Position numbers and translations under genes: made by a program. From Companilactobacillus suantsaicola (GTDB lineage: Bacteria > Bacillota > Bacilli > Lactobacillales > Lactobacillaceae), in NCBI RefSeq assembly GCF_004745525.1, contig NZ_RKLY01000003.1, positions 1 through 64,000 on the forward strand: 64,000 bases of DNA. Reading direction: 5' to 3'. Below are positions 8,578 to 17,418 of the stretch, piece after piece. How positions within the stretch are numbered: the first letter of the stretch is position 1; each line of letters opens with the position of its first letter. The notes beneath the pieces are model-generated. The model did not search any database. It saw only the letters and a program-made list of their open reading frames with translations, and was not told where the DNA came from.

Positions 8578-8721
8578 ATGAAAAAGGTAAATCTATTATT
8601 CGTATATGAATTGGTGATCTTAGGCGTGATTTATTTTGCATTGATCACGTTTAATGTGATGATCAAAAACTTCAATGTCAAATTGATTCTAGGAGGTTTG
8701 ATAATCTTATATCTAGGTTAA
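8578..8721 (+). pseudogene. small membrane protein gene with in-frame stop
   Basis: ATG 8578 after GAGGATG encodes 47 residues with two hydrophobic segments (LLFVYELVILGVIYFALITF; KLILGGLIILYLG). It ends at TAA 8719-8721. Past the stop the same frame continues LWYFKHKKMVKE, which reads as the natural end of the second membrane helix plus a basic tail. The TAA may therefore be a recent nonsense mutation in a ~60-residue protein. No family is recognised. It lies between the Abi gene and the rpiR terminator. Confidence 0.4.
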
Positions 8722-8741
8722 TTGTGGTATTTTAAGCATAA

Positions 8742-8775
8742 AAAAATGGTTAAGGAGTAATCCTTAGCCATTTTT
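8742..8775. terminator. convergent terminator
   Basis: AAAAATGGtTAAGGA (8742-8756) pairs with TCCTTAgCCATTTTT (8761-8775) over a four-base loop. It serves the RpiR gene on the minus strand and the small gene on the plus strand. Confidence 0.8.
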
Positions 8776-9631
8776 ATTTATCTAAACGTGTGTCATTGAT
8801 AGTTGCTCGAATTTCTTGGAAGACGTCAGTTGTTTGCAAGTCGTCAGTCATTGCAGTTAAAACAAATAAGGTATCGATTAATGAAATTTGTGCAATGATG
8901 GCATGAAGCGCTTCGTCTTGATAATTAGTTTCTTCTGAGATTGAAAGTAGGGTAACATCAACAATCTTTGTTAGTGAAGAATTACCATAACTAGTGATAC
9001 CGATAGTCGCAATGTTTTTTTCTTTCAATTTTTGAGCAATTCGTAAGGCATCTTTGTTCTCACCACTATGGGAAATAATGACCGCACAACTGTTGGCTTT
9101 TAAAGTCGTTGCCATCATTAATTGCATATGATAATCGTTAGCAAACAATGGTGTTTTATCAGAACGCAAGAATTTATGATAACCATCTAAAGCCACAATC
9201 GCTGAAGCCCCTAAGCCGAAGAAAGCAATTGAAGTCTTTTGAGTGATGATTTCCAGGGCATTTTCTAATTGTTTTTGACTAATTGTATCTATCGTTGCAT
9301 TTAGAGCTGATATATTAGAAGTGAAAATCTTTTTCGCCATATCCTTCAGATTATCGGAAGGATTGATTTCTTGAAAAAGATTATTAGCTTCTTTTTTTTC
9401 GTTGGTTGACGTTAATAAATTGATTTTTAATTCTTGGAAATTGTTAAAACCTAGTTTCTTTGCGAACCTTGAAATGGAAGAAATCGAGGAGTTAGTTTCC
9501 TTTGCCAAATCAGTAATTGTCAAGGCAGAACTAGTTTGGGGATGTTTTAAAAGATAATCTGCAATATCTTTAGATGTTCCATTTAAGTTGTCGTAATACG
9601 ACTTGATCAACATATTAATATTCTTTTGCAT
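8774..9631 (-). CDS. RpiR-family transcriptional regulator (gluconate locus)
   Basis: 285 residues from ATG 9631, preceded by GAGGT. An N-terminal HTH_6 (TITDLAKETNSSISSISRFAKKLGFNNFQELK, ~40-75) is followed by a SIS sugar-phosphate-binding domain (~120-260; SIAFFGLGASAIVALDGYHK, CAVIISHSGENKDALRIA). It is divergent from gntZ-gntK-gntP, so it probably senses a gluconate-derived phosphosugar, likely 6-phosphogluconate, and controls those genes. RpiR-type regulators of gluconate operons are known in lactic acid bacteria. The effector here is inferred from context. Confidence 0.85.
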   Translation of the reverse strand: MQKNINMLIKSYYDNLNGTSKDIADYLLKHPQTSSALTITDLAKETNSSISSISRFAKKLGFNNFQELKINLLTSTNEKKEANNLFQEINPSDNLKDMAKKIFTSNISALNATIDTISQKQLENALEIITQKTSIAFFGLGASAIVALDGYHKFLRSDKTPLFANDYHMQLMMATTLKANSCAVIISHSGENKDALRIAQKLKEKNIATIGITSYGNSSLTKIVDVTLLSISEETNYQDEALHAIIAQISLIDTLFVLTAMTDDLQTTDVFQEIRATINDTRLDK

Positions 9632-9698
9632 AGGCTTTACCTCACAATAATAAAATAACACAATCTGAATTGTCTGAAAAGATTTTTCTAAAATAATA

Positions 9699-9753
9699 TT
9701 GATTTTTAAAAATAATTTTCATATAATGTAGTCGATAAATGAAAACGCTTTTA
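9699..9753 (+). promoter_or_regulatory. gntZ promoter and cre-like site
   Basis: TTGATT (9699-9704), 17-base spacer, TATAAT (9722-9727). TGAAAACGCTTTTA at 9740-9753 matches the CcpA consensus TGWAANCGNTNWCA except for one base. It sits just downstream of the transcription start, where CcpA would act as a roadblock. Confidence 0.65.
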
Positions 9754-9772
9754 CAAAAAGGAGATTTTACAC

Positions 9773-10672
9773 ATGGATCTAGCAATGATTGGTTTAGGAA
9801 AAATGGGTATCAATTTAGTTGAGAACTTACTTAGAAATGAAAATCATGTGGTAGCTTTTGATTTGAACGATGATGCCGAAAAAGCGGCGGCTAAACTTGG
9901 CGCTAAGACGGTCGACAGTTTGGAAGAAGCAGTGATTGCTTTAAAGAAACCTCGGATTATTTGGGTAATGTTGCCTGCTGGTAAACCTACTAATGAAACA
10001 ATTAATAAATTGAGTCAACTTTTGGATAGTGATGATATTGTGATCGATGGTGGAAATTCATTTTATGAAGATTCACTCAAACACAATCAAATCCTGACAG
10101 GAGAAGGAATTAAGTTCTTTGACTGTGGAACTTCCGGTGGCAAGAGCGGTGCTAATCATGATGGCAACTTCATGATCGGTGGAGATGACTACGAAACTTT
10201 CAAATATATCGAACCAATTTTTAAAGGTATTGCGATGAAAGATGGTTACCTATATACAGGAAAAGCTGGTAGCGGTCACTACTTGAAGATGGTTCACAAC
10301 GGAATTGAATACGGAATGATGGAAGCAATTGCGGAAGGATTCGACGTTTTGGAACACAGCCAATTCAATTACGACAATGAAGCAGTTGCCAAAGTTTGGA
10401 GCAATGGTTCCGTAATTCGCGGTTGGCTGATGGAATTAGCTCAAGATGCCTTTTCAAAAGATAAGAATTTGGAACACATCAAAGGAGTCATGCATTCATC
10501 CGGTGAAGGTAAGTGGACCCTTGATGAAGCCTTGAAGTTGCAAGTTCCAACTCCAGTAATCGGCATGTCCTTGATGATGCGTTATCGTTCATTAGAGACT
10601 GATACTTTTACAGGAAAAGTAGTCTCCGCTTTGCGTAACGAATTCGGTGGTCACGCAGTCGATAAGAAGTAA
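9773..10672 (+). CDS. gntZ: 6-phosphogluconate dehydrogenase, short NAD-type form
   Basis: 299 residues, the short form (~300) rather than the ~470-residue Gnd. The N-terminus AMIGLGKMGINLVENLL is the Rossmann nucleotide site. Further motifs are DGGNSFYEDS, CGTSGGKSGANHDGNFMIGG and the catalytic KMVHNGIEYGMM (Lys and Asn). It oxidatively decarboxylates 6-phosphogluconate to ribulose-5-phosphate, usually with NAD in this subfamily. It is the first gene of the gluconate cluster, with the kinase 83 bases downstream. An excellent RBS (AAAGGAG) precedes the ATG. Confidence 0.88.
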   Translation: MDLAMIGLGKMGINLVENLLRNENHVVAFDLNDDAEKAAAKLGAKTVDSLEEAVIALKKPRIIWVMLPAGKPTNETINKLSQLLDSDDIVIDGGNSFYEDSLKHNQILTGEGIKFFDCGTSGGKSGANHDGNFMIGGDDYETFKYIEPIFKGIAMKDGYLYTGKAGSGHYLKMVHNGIEYGMMEAIAEGFDVLEHSQFNYDNEAVAKVWSNGSVIRGWLMELAQDAFSKDKNLEHIKGVMHSSGEGKWTLDEALKLQVPTPVIGMSLMMRYRSLETDTFTGKVVSALRNEFGGHAVDKK

Positions 10673-10755
10673 CGATATATCAAGATGTCTAAAAAAATTT
10701 GGTAAAATATGCAATAATGTTAATTGTCTAGAAAAAGTTTACAAGGAGTTTAATT

Positions 10756-12291
10756 ATGGAATATATGATTGGCGTTGATATTGGAACAACTAGTACCAAG
10801 AGTGTCTTGTACGACATGAAAGGTAAAGTTATTGCATACGCTAATAGCGGTTATCAATTGTATCAAGATGTACCAGATATGGCTGAAGAAGATCCTGATG
10901 ATATTTTTGATGCAGTGATTGAAGTTTTAGGTCAAGTTATTCGTAAAGGTAAAGTTAAAAAAGGTGAGTTAAAGGGTGTTTCCTTCTCATCCGCGATGCA
11001 CAGTTTGATTTTGATGGATCAAGATGATCAACCATTGACTCGAGCTATCACTTGGGCTGACAATCGTGCCGCTAAGTATAGTGAAGAATTAAAAGAAAAT
11101 GGTGTCGGTGCAGAAATCTACGCCAAAACCGGGACGCCAATTCATCCCATGGCTCCTTTATCAAAGATTCTTTGGATCAAGAATGAAAAACCTGAACTGT
11201 TCAAACAAACGAAAAAGTTCATTGATTTGAAATCTTACGTTTTCTTCCGTTTATTTGGCAGCTATAAGATGGAATATTCGATTGCTTCAGCAACAGGGAT
11301 GTTCAATATCTTTAAATTAAAATGGGACAAACAAGCTTTAGATTTGTTGGGCATTACTGAAGCGCAATTGCCGGAATTAGTCGAACCAACTGATTACATT
11401 ACGGGTTTGAATCCTAAATATGGTGAAATCTTAGGAATCTCAGAAGATATTCCATTTGTGTTCGGAGCTAGTGATGGAGTTCTTTCCAATTTAGGTGTTG
11501 ATGCGATTGATCCTGGAGTGGTTGCTGTAACAATTGGAACTTCTGGAGCCGTTCGAGTAGTTGTCGACAAACCAGTAGTTGATCCGAATGGAAATCTGTT
11601 TTGTTATGCTTTGACGAAAGATAAATGGGTCGTTGGTGGACCAGTTAACAATGGTGGAATTGTCTTTCGTTGGGTCAAAGACCAGTTATTTGCTCCTGAA
11701 AAAATCACTGCGGAACAAATGCAAGTTTCAACGTATGACATTTTGACGCAAATTGCCGAAAAAATTCCGGCAGGTTCTGATGGCTTGCTCTTCCATCCAT
11801 ATCTTGGTGGAGAACGGGCACCTATCTGGGATGCTTATGCCAGAGGTTCATTCTTCGGATTAACTCGTAAGCATACTAGAGCTCATATGGTTCGAGCTGC
11901 TCTGGAAGGAATTGTCTATAACTTGTACATTGTGATGTTGATGATCGAAGGTGTTGCCGGCAAACCAAAGAGTATCCAAGCCACAGGAGGATTTGCCCGT
12001 TCAGCACTTTGGAGACAAATGTTAGCCGATATTTTTGAACAAGATGTGACGATTCCTGAGAGTTTTGAAAGTTCATGTCTAGGTGCAGCAGTTCTAGGAA
12101 TGTATGCTCTAGGATATGTTGATGATCTTTCGGCAGTTAAAGGAATGGTCGGTGTAACTGATGTCCACAAACCTAATGAAGCAAACTTTGAGGTTTATCG
12201 TGAGCTACTACCAATCTGGATTCGACTATCAAAAGTTTTGGAACCAGAATATAAGAGTATTGCTGAATTCCAGAAAAAACACATGAAATAA
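10756..12291 (+). CDS. gntK: gluconokinase (FGGY family)
   Basis: 511 residues, normal FGGY length. The N-terminus MIGVDIGTTSTKSVLYD is the first phosphate-binding loop of the ASKHA fold, TIGTSGAVRV the second, and GGFARSALWRQMLADIF the adenosine region. It phosphorylates gluconate to 6-phosphogluconate, the substrate of the gene just upstream. RBS AAGGAG precedes the ATG at a good distance. A weak hairpin follows before gntP. Confidence 0.88.
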   Translation: MEYMIGVDIGTTSTKSVLYDMKGKVIAYANSGYQLYQDVPDMAEEDPDDIFDAVIEVLGQVIRKGKVKKGELKGVSFSSAMHSLILMDQDDQPLTRAITWADNRAAKYSEELKENGVGAEIYAKTGTPIHPMAPLSKILWIKNEKPELFKQTKKFIDLKSYVFFRLFGSYKMEYSIASATGMFNIFKLKWDKQALDLLGITEAQLPELVEPTDYITGLNPKYGEILGISEDIPFVFGASDGVLSNLGVDAIDPGVVAVTIGTSGAVRVVVDKPVVDPNGNLFCYALTKDKWVVGGPVNNGGIVFRWVKDQLFAPEKITAEQMQVSTYDILTQIAEKIPAGSDGLLFHPYLGGERAPIWDAYARGSFFGLTRKHTRAHMVRAALEGIVYNLYIVMLMIEGVAGKPKSIQATGGFARSALWRQMLADIFEQDVTIPESFESSCLGAAVLGMYALGYVDDLSAVKGMVGVTDVHKPNEANFEVYRELLPIWIRLSKVLEPEYKSIAEFQKKHMK

Positions 12292-12292
12292 A

Positions 12293-12323
12293 AAAAGAGT
12301 GCGCCAATGACGCACTTTCTTTA
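12293..12323 (+). terminator. weak intra-operon terminator between gntK and gntP
   Basis: AGTGCG (12298-12303) pairs with CGCACT (12311-12316), followed by TTTCTTTAT. It could lower gntP expression relative to gntZK. Confidence 0.45.
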
Positions 12324-12333
12324 TCAAGAATTT

Positions 12334-12347
12334 TGTAAGCGGTAACA
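12334..12347 (+). promoter_or_regulatory. cre site upstream of gntP
   Basis: TGTAAGCGGTAACA matches the CcpA consensus TGWAANCGNTNWCA at every position. It lies 18 bases before the gntP ATG and overlaps the leader, so carbon catabolite repression of the transporter is likely. Confidence 0.7.
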
Positions 12348-12364
12348 AAGAGGAGGAAACTACC

Positions 12365-13717
12365 ATGGCTTTCTTAGTATTAATTTTGGGAGTAGCTTTA
12401 TTGCTATTTCTAATTATCAAATTAAAATTAAATACCTTTCTTTCATTAATTATCACTTCTATAGTAGTAGGAATTGGTTTAGGAATTCCGATGACTAAAA
12501 TTGCTACGAGTATCCAAGACGGAATCGGGGGTCAATTAGGAGAATTGTCGATTGTCTTTGGTTTCGGTGCCATGTTAGGACGGTTAGTTGCTGATGCTGG
12601 TGGTGCTTATCGAATTTCACATACTTTGATCGAGAAATTCGGTAAAAAGAGATTACAACTAGCAATTGTTTTAGCATCGTTTATTATTGGGATTGCTTTG
12701 TTCTTTGAAGTCGGAATGGTCTTATTGATTCCAATAGTTTTTGCCATTGCCGTAGAAGCAGGAGTTTCAATTCTTTATTTGGGAATTCCTATGGCAGCTG
12801 CACTGTCGGTTACTCACGGATTTTTACCACCCCATCCAGCGCCAACTGCTATCAGTGCAGTTTTGAATGCTAATGCCGGACACGTTTTGTTATACGGAAT
12901 CATCGTAGCTATTCCAGCGGTAATTGTAGCTGGACCTATTTATACTAAAATCGCACAAAAATTAGTTCCAGGAGCTTTTAATCGTAAAGGTAATTTAACG
13001 GCTCTAGGTCCACAAAAAGAATTTAAGTTAGCTGATACACCAGGATTTGGAATCAGTGTCTTAACTTCACTATTTCCAGTGATCTTAATGGCCATCACAA
13101 CAATTTATCAATTAGTTTTTAATGGTGGCAAAGTTCCCAAAAATTCAACTTTACTAGATTCGATTATTGCCTTCATCGGAACACCTGCCATTACAATGAC
13201 TATTTCATTGTTAGTTTCGATGTATACCATGGGCTGGGCTAGACGTTTTAAAACACCAGAAATTATGAAAAGTCTTGAAGAAGCTGTTAAATCAATTGCA
13301 ATGTTGCTATTAGTAATTGGTGGTGGCGGTGCCTTCAAACAAGTTCTAATCGACGGTGGAGTAGGGGATGCCGTAATGAAGCTGTTCACGGGAGTCAATG
13401 TTTCTCCATTATTATTAGGCTGGTTAATTGCCGTTGTTCTAAGAGTTGCTCTAGGTTCAGCGACTGTAGCTTCACTAACAGCAGCCGGTCTAGTATTACC
13501 ATTGATGACTTCTGCTGGAGTAAATCCAGCTTTGATGGTTTTGGCAATTGGTGCAGGTTCACTAGCTGCTTCACACGTCAATGATGCTGGCTTTTGGATG
13601 TTTAAAGAGTACTTTGATTTAACGGTTAAGGAAACATTAATGACTTGGACAGTGCTCGAAACCTTAATTTCCGTGGTTGGAATCATCTGTGTAATGATTT
13701 TAAGCGTCTTTATTTAA
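12365..13717 (+). CDS. gntP: GntP-family gluconate:H+ symporter
   Basis: 450 residues with about 12 hydrophobic segments. Motifs typical of GntP: GAMLGRLVADAGGAYRISHTL, LPPHPAPTAI, and near the end GSATVASLTAAGLVLPL and GSLAASHVNDAGFWMFKEYF. It imports gluconate across the membrane for the kinase and dehydrogenase encoded upstream. RBS AGAGGAGG precedes the ATG. Confidence 0.88.
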   Translation: MAFLVLILGVALLLFLIIKLKLNTFLSLIITSIVVGIGLGIPMTKIATSIQDGIGGQLGELSIVFGFGAMLGRLVADAGGAYRISHTLIEKFGKKRLQLAIVLASFIIGIALFFEVGMVLLIPIVFAIAVEAGVSILYLGIPMAAALSVTHGFLPPHPAPTAISAVLNANAGHVLLYGIIVAIPAVIVAGPIYTKIAQKLVPGAFNRKGNLTALGPQKEFKLADTPGFGISVLTSLFPVILMAITTIYQLVFNGGKVPKNSTLLDSIIAFIGTPAITMTISLLVSMYTMGWARRFKTPEIMKSLEEAVKSIAMLLLVIGGGGAFKQVLIDGGVGDAVMKLFTGVNVSPLLLGWLIAVVLRVALGSATVASLTAAGLVLPLMTSAGVNPALMVLAIGAGSLAASHVNDAGFWMFKEYFDLTVKETLMTWTVLETLISVVGIICVMILSVFI

Positions 13718-13956
13718 TGATTTTTGTAAGAATAATCTCATATTTTCAGAATAAGTTTTAATTATTTTCAAATTAATAAAATCTAGAATAGCCTTATACC
13801 AACGATAGATAGAACATTTGTTTCAGAAGTATTACTAAAATTACATAAAAGTCCACTTTTGTAACTTGACAGACGTTGTCGTGTAATAAATACCTGTTAA
13901 TATGGCTACATTAGCAAATGAGGGCTAAATAAAAATATTAAGGATGTAATTAATTC

Positions 13957-14619
13957 ATGAAAAAAGTTTTATCTATCGCTTTAGTAAGTGCTACAGCACT
14001 AGCAGCTATCACAGCAACATCAAAGACAGCTCAAGCTGCAGTCTCACTCGACAGTAACCATGTTCAAGTTGAAGCAGGAGATACATATAAGAGTATTGCT
14101 GCTAACAACGGTGTAACAATCGCTGAACTAGAACAAGCAAACGGCCGCGAAATTGGTGGATTTGACTTGATCTTCCCTGGTGATGTTGTAACAATCCCTG
14201 GTGTAACTAATACACAAGCAACACAACAAACACAAACAGATACACAAGTTCAAGAAACAAGCTACCAAGCACCAGCACAAGAAACTACAACTCAAGAAAC
14301 AACACAAACTCAAAGTGCTAGCCAAGCACAAACAACAACTTCAACAACTGGTACATCACAAGGTTCATTCAAGATTTCTTTCTATGATCCAGCCGTACTA
14401 GGTTCAAACATGGGTTACGGCGGTGTTGCTGCTAACCTTTCAGTATTCCCTAAGGGTACAACACTTAAGATCACACTTTCTGACGGTACAGTCTTGATCA
14501 GAACAGTTAATGATACAGGTACATTTGCATACAGTAACCCTAGACAACTAGACGTTGCTATGCCAAATAACCAAATCCCTTCATACGGTGTTACAACAGC
14601 ATCTGTTGAAGTACTTTAA
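13957..14619 (+). CDS. secreted LysM protein with C-terminal 3D/Apf-like domain
   Basis: 220 residues. A signal peptide (MKKVLSIALVSATALAAITA, cut near AQA) is followed by a LysM domain (~35-82: VEAGDTYKSIAANNGVTIAELEQANG...VTIPG). A ~60-residue Gln/Thr-rich linker comes next, then a ~75-residue beta-barrel-like end (ISFYDPAVLGSNMGYGG...NDTGTFAYSNPRQLDVAM). The architecture matches aggregation-promoting-factor-like wall proteins of lactobacilli that bind peptidoglycan. Codon choice is strongly biased (ACA, CAA, AAC), suggesting high expression. TTGACA lies at 13866, but the -10 is unclear. Confidence 0.75.
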   Translation: MKKVLSIALVSATALAAITATSKTAQAAVSLDSNHVQVEAGDTYKSIAANNGVTIAELEQANGREIGGFDLIFPGDVVTIPGVTNTQATQQTQTDTQVQETSYQAPAQETTTQETTQTQSASQAQTTTSTTGTSQGSFKISFYDPAVLGSNMGYGGVAANLSVFPKGTTLKITLSDGTVLIRTVNDTGTFAYSNPRQLDVAMPNNQIPSYGVTTASVEVL

Positions 14620-14622
14620 TTG

Positions 14623-14690
14623 AAACAGAGAGTTGCTCTTGTGTAACTCGTTTCAGTTAGAGAGTGGAACAAGGGCGTTCAGCTCTCGAG
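14623..14690 (-). repeat. partial copy of intergenic repeat family R2
   Basis: Read on the minus strand, this contains the R2 junction CTTGTTCCACTCTCT directly followed by AACTGAAACGAGTTACACAAG. A 27-base exact match (14629-14655) exists to 38616-38642. The flanks GAGAGcTG and CAACTCTC are complementary. See the 38.6 kb copies. Confidence 0.7.
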
Positions 14691-14700
14691 TATTAAGTTA

Positions 14701-14742
14701 AATAGGCCCAGGTAATCAAAATGATTACCTGGGCCTATTTTT
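14701..14742. terminator. bidirectional terminator with GGTAATCA core
   Basis: An 18-base perfect stem (14701-14718 with 14722-14739) whose top is GGTAATCA/TGATTACC. It is shared by the LysM gene and the convergent VIT-family gene. Confidence 0.9.
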
Positions 14743-15456
14743 TTATGACATGAAAGTTCCAATAAAGTAGGTGACGACCATCGTTCCCAAGCCGACCAGA
14801 AGATTTCGAAGAATCCCTTTGATCACATTTGAGTTTCCTAAACGACTGCTGACATAACCTGTGAACGTTAAAGCAATAATTACTGAAAACATTGTTCCAG
14901 AAACTTTATATGGATAAGGGATAAAAGTAATGGCAATCAGTGGTAGAAGTGAACCGAGAATGAATGAAAAGAATGATGAAAAGGCGGCGTGCCAAGGACT
15001 TAAATAGTTTTTAAGTTCAAGATTAAATTTGGCCTTCAAAGTGGAAGTTAAGGAATCAGTTTCCATCAGTTCTGAAGCTACCTCGCTCGATAAGTCGTAG
15101 CTTAAACCTTTACTAACGTAATAATTGATCAATTCGTTTTTTTCGCGATTAGGATTAGCTGAAATCATTTGTTCTTGTAATTTAGCTAAGTTCTTTTGTG
15201 TATCTCGTTGAGTACTGACAGAGACATATTCGCCACCACCCATAGACAAAGCACCTGCTAACATTCCGGCAAAACCAGCGATAAATAATGTCATTTGGCT
15301 CTGTTGAGCACCTGCTACACCGGTTACGATTCCAGCAACAGAGATGATTCCATCGTTGGCTCCTAGAACACCAGCACGAATTACATTTAATCTTTCTGAT
15401 AAGTGAAGTTTTTCAATTTTACTTGGTACGAGTGAATTCTTTAAATAGTTATTCAT
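14743..15456 (-). CDS. VIT1/CCC1-family iron/manganese transporter
   Basis: 237 residues. The family hallmark GANDGIISVAGIVTGVAGA is in the first membrane segment, followed by AGMLAGALSMGGGEYVSVSTQRD. A cytosolic metal-binding helical region (~75-145) and three more membrane segments follow. It moves Fe(II) or Mn(II) across the membrane; the direction is not readable. RBS AAAGGAG precedes the ATG. A weak cre-like sequence (TGTAAACGCTGCCT, 15498-15511, two mismatches) lies upstream. Confidence 0.85.
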   Translation of the reverse strand: MNNYLKNSLVPSKIEKLHLSERLNVIRAGVLGANDGIISVAGIVTGVAGAQQSQMTLFIAGFAGMLAGALSMGGGEYVSVSTQRDTQKNLAKLQEQMISANPNREKNELINYYVSKGLSYDLSSEVASELMETDSLTSTLKAKFNLELKNYLSPWHAAFSSFFSFILGSLLPLIAITFIPYPYKVSGTMFSVIIALTFTGYVSSRLGNSNVIKGILRNLLVGLGTMVVTYFIGTFMS

Positions 15457-16074
15457 GTTTTTCTCCTTTGCTTTTGAGTATCAGAAGTTACGCAACCAAT
15501 GTAAACGCTGCCTTAAATATACTATATAGATTTCGGAAAATAAAGATGAATAATTTTTTAGACTTCTCTTGTATCATTTCTAAACTTAAAAATGAACCCT
15601 GATATTTTTTTAGAAAATGCCGAGTTTATAAGAGTAAACGTTGCTTAATTGAAATGTTTTTATTCTTTAAAAAATCCATTTTTTTCTATTAAATAAAAAT
15701 TATTCTTGATTGATCAGAAAATTATTACTATCTATTAAAGGAATATAAAATTTCAAAATTATTACTAAGGTTTATAAGGTAAACCTTAGGGTAGGAGGCG
15801 ATTTTATTGATGAAAGTGCTGATATACGGGCATATGAAAAATAAATATAAAAAAAATTAAGGAATAATGACAAAGATAATATTCATTGTGAAAAAATGTA
15901 CATGAAATAAAGTCTATATTTGTAGTCATATTTTACTCTTACAATTCCTAAAAAAATTAGAAATCCTTATCTGTCAACAAATAAGCTCATTCCGAAAGCT
16001 TTTTTTGATCTTTTTTTCCAAACTAGGTTGACTCGTACCATAGGGTCAATAAATATACTGAAATCACAATAAAA
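15457..16074. other. ~620-bp AT-rich intergenic region before the microcompartment operon
   Basis: It holds the VIT gene leader, long T and A runs, a 25-base palindrome with a possible 16-codon frame (15765-15857), and the approach to the cut promoter (TTGACT at 16028-16033 with a poor -10 AATATA 18 bases later). No longer gene is supported on either strand. Confidence 0.6.
15765..15789. promoter_or_regulatory. perfect 10+5+10 palindrome
   Basis: CTAAGGTTTA (15765-15774) and TAAACCTTAG (15780-15789) are exact reverse complements around TAAGG. Two bases later GTAGGAGG and an ATG at 15810 open a 16-codon frame (MKVLIYGHMKNKYKKN). It could be an operator or an RNA hairpin sequestering that leader. 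The frame may also be the stub of a lost gene. Confidence 0.4.
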
Positions 16075-16089
16075 TGTAAACGCTTTACA
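16075..16089 (+). promoter_or_regulatory. cre-like palindrome at the head of the cut operon
   Basis: TGTAAACGCTTTACA is an odd-length near-perfect palindrome closely resembling cre, with one extra base relative to the 14-base consensus. It ends one base before AGGAGG of the first shell gene, so CcpA binding would block transcription or translation start. Confidence 0.55.
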
Positions 16090-16103
16090 AGGAGGAAATT
16101 ATT

Positions 16104-16388
16104 ATGAAATACGATGCATTAGGAATGATCGAAACTAAAGGTCTTGTAGGTTCTATAGAAGCAGCCGATGCCATGGTTAAGGCAGCCAACGTTTCATTGA
16201 TTGGTAAAGAATTTGTCGGTGGCGGTTTAGTTACAGTTATGGTTCGTGGTGATGTCGGAGCAGTTAAAGCAGCTACAGATGCCGGTGCCGCTGCAGCTCA
16301 AAGAATTGGTGAACTACTATCCGTTCACGTTATTCCTCGTCCACATGCAGAGGTTGAAGGTATTTTGCCAACCCCAAATACTAAATAG
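16104..16388 (+). CDS. BMC-H microcompartment shell protein 1 (PduA/EutM-like)
   Basis: 94 residues, one canonical BMC domain: [24 protein letters not shown] at the start, then the pore and edge segments [24 protein letters not shown] and [11 protein letters not shown]. It forms hexameric shell tiles. It is the first gene of the microcompartment operon, with AAGGAGG before the ATG. It is almost identical to the last shell gene (29764-30045), including long stretches of DNA identity. Confidence 0.95.
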   Translation: MKYDALGMIETKGLVGSIEAADAMVKAANVSLIGKEFVGGGLVTVMVRGDVGAVKAATDAGAAAAQRIGELLSVHVIPRPHAEVEGILPTPNTK

Positions 16389-16401
16389 GGAGTAATTGAA
16401 G

Positions 16402-17418
16402 ATGGAAATCGAAAAGGGAGTTATGAAGAGACAGCTTTCCTTAGCTGATAATAAGAAGAATGCTTTGACGAAGAAGTTCAAAACGACAGGTTTAATCAAT
16501 GGTGTGATTTCTGGTTTGACCTACGGTATCTATTCAACTTTAGTCATGGTTGCTAGCGGATATGATCCGTTGGTAAGTGCAGCAGGATTCTTAGCCGCAC
16601 CGTTCGTTTGTTCAGGCTTAAACGATTTTATCGCCGGAATTTGGTTATTATTCTACAACGCTAAGAAAGGTCGTTTAAAGGAATTAGGTAGAACACTTAA
16701 AACTAAACCTGGTCAAATGTTAGTTATTGGATTCCTTCTAGGGGGCCCAATCGCTAACGGAGCATACTTAGTTGGTTTAGCAATGGCTGGTGCCTATGCA
16801 ATTCCAATTTCAGCAACATGTAGTTTGTTTGGAGCATTGTTCGCTTGGATGTTCTTGAAACAAAAGCCTACTAAGCGAGTAGTTTTAGGAATGGTCCTTT
16901 GCGTAATGGGAGCAATCATTATTAATTTTGTTAAACCTGAAGGTGCACCAAACTTTACTCTTGGAATTATTTGTGCATTGATTGCTGCTATCTGCTGGGG
17001 ACTTGAAGGAGTATTTTCAAGTTTCGGTGGAGCAATGATCGATACAGACGTTGCAGTTAACTTGAGAGAATTAATTTCTGGTTTAGTTGTTTTGATCCTT
17101 TTGGTTCCTGCAGTTGGAGCTCTTAAATTACTCGGTGGCACAATCGTCGCTGGAACACCATTACTATGGTTAGCAATTGCCGGTCTTAGTGCAGCGATTT
17201 CTTTCGTAACTTGGTATAAAGCCAATGCTACTGTAGGTTGTGCAATCGGTATGTCACTAAATGTTACTTATGCATTCTGGGGCGTTTTGTTCTGTGTTCT
17301 TTTCTTGGGACAAACATTAACTCCAACAATTGTAATCGGTTCAGTCGTTATCGTACTTGGAGCCATTATCGTAACAATGAATCCTTTAGATCTCTTTAGA
17401 AAAGGAGAGGTGGAATAA
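16402..17418 (+). CDS. DMT-superfamily (EamA-type) transporter in the cut operon
   Basis: 338 residues from ATG 16402 with AGGGAG upstream. About ten membrane segments form two EamA-like repeats (GAYAIPISATCSLFGALFAW in the first; SAAISFVTWYKANATVG and NVTYAFWGVLFCVLFLGQ in the second). It sits eight bases after the first shell gene and overlaps the next gene, so it is co-transcribed with choline cleavage. It could import choline or export trimethylamine. Published choline clusters often carry a small SMR exporter at this point, while this protein is the full-length two-repeat form. Substrate not determinable. Confidence 0.75.
   Translation: MEIEKGVMKRQLSLADNKKNALTKKFKTTGLINGVISGLTYGIYSTLVMVASGYDPLVSAAGFLAAPFVCSGLNDFIAGIWLLFYNAKKGRLKELGRTLKTKPGQMLVIGFLLGGPIANGAYLVGLAMAGAYAIPISATCSLFGALFAWMFLKQKPTKRVVLGMVLCVMGAIIINFVKPEGAPNFTLGIICALIAAICWGLEGVFSSFGGAMIDTDVAVNLRELISGLVVLILLVPAVGALKLLGGTIVAGTPLLWLAIAGLSAAISFVTWYKANATVGCAIGMSLNVTYAFWGVLFCVLFLGQTLTPTIVIGSVVIVLGAIIVTMNPLDLFRKGEVE

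Noticed and set aside
13108-13686. 192-codon open frame opposite gntP
   Set aside because: Antisense shadow of a membrane-protein gene, rich in Thr/Pro/Ala from complement codons. No RBS.
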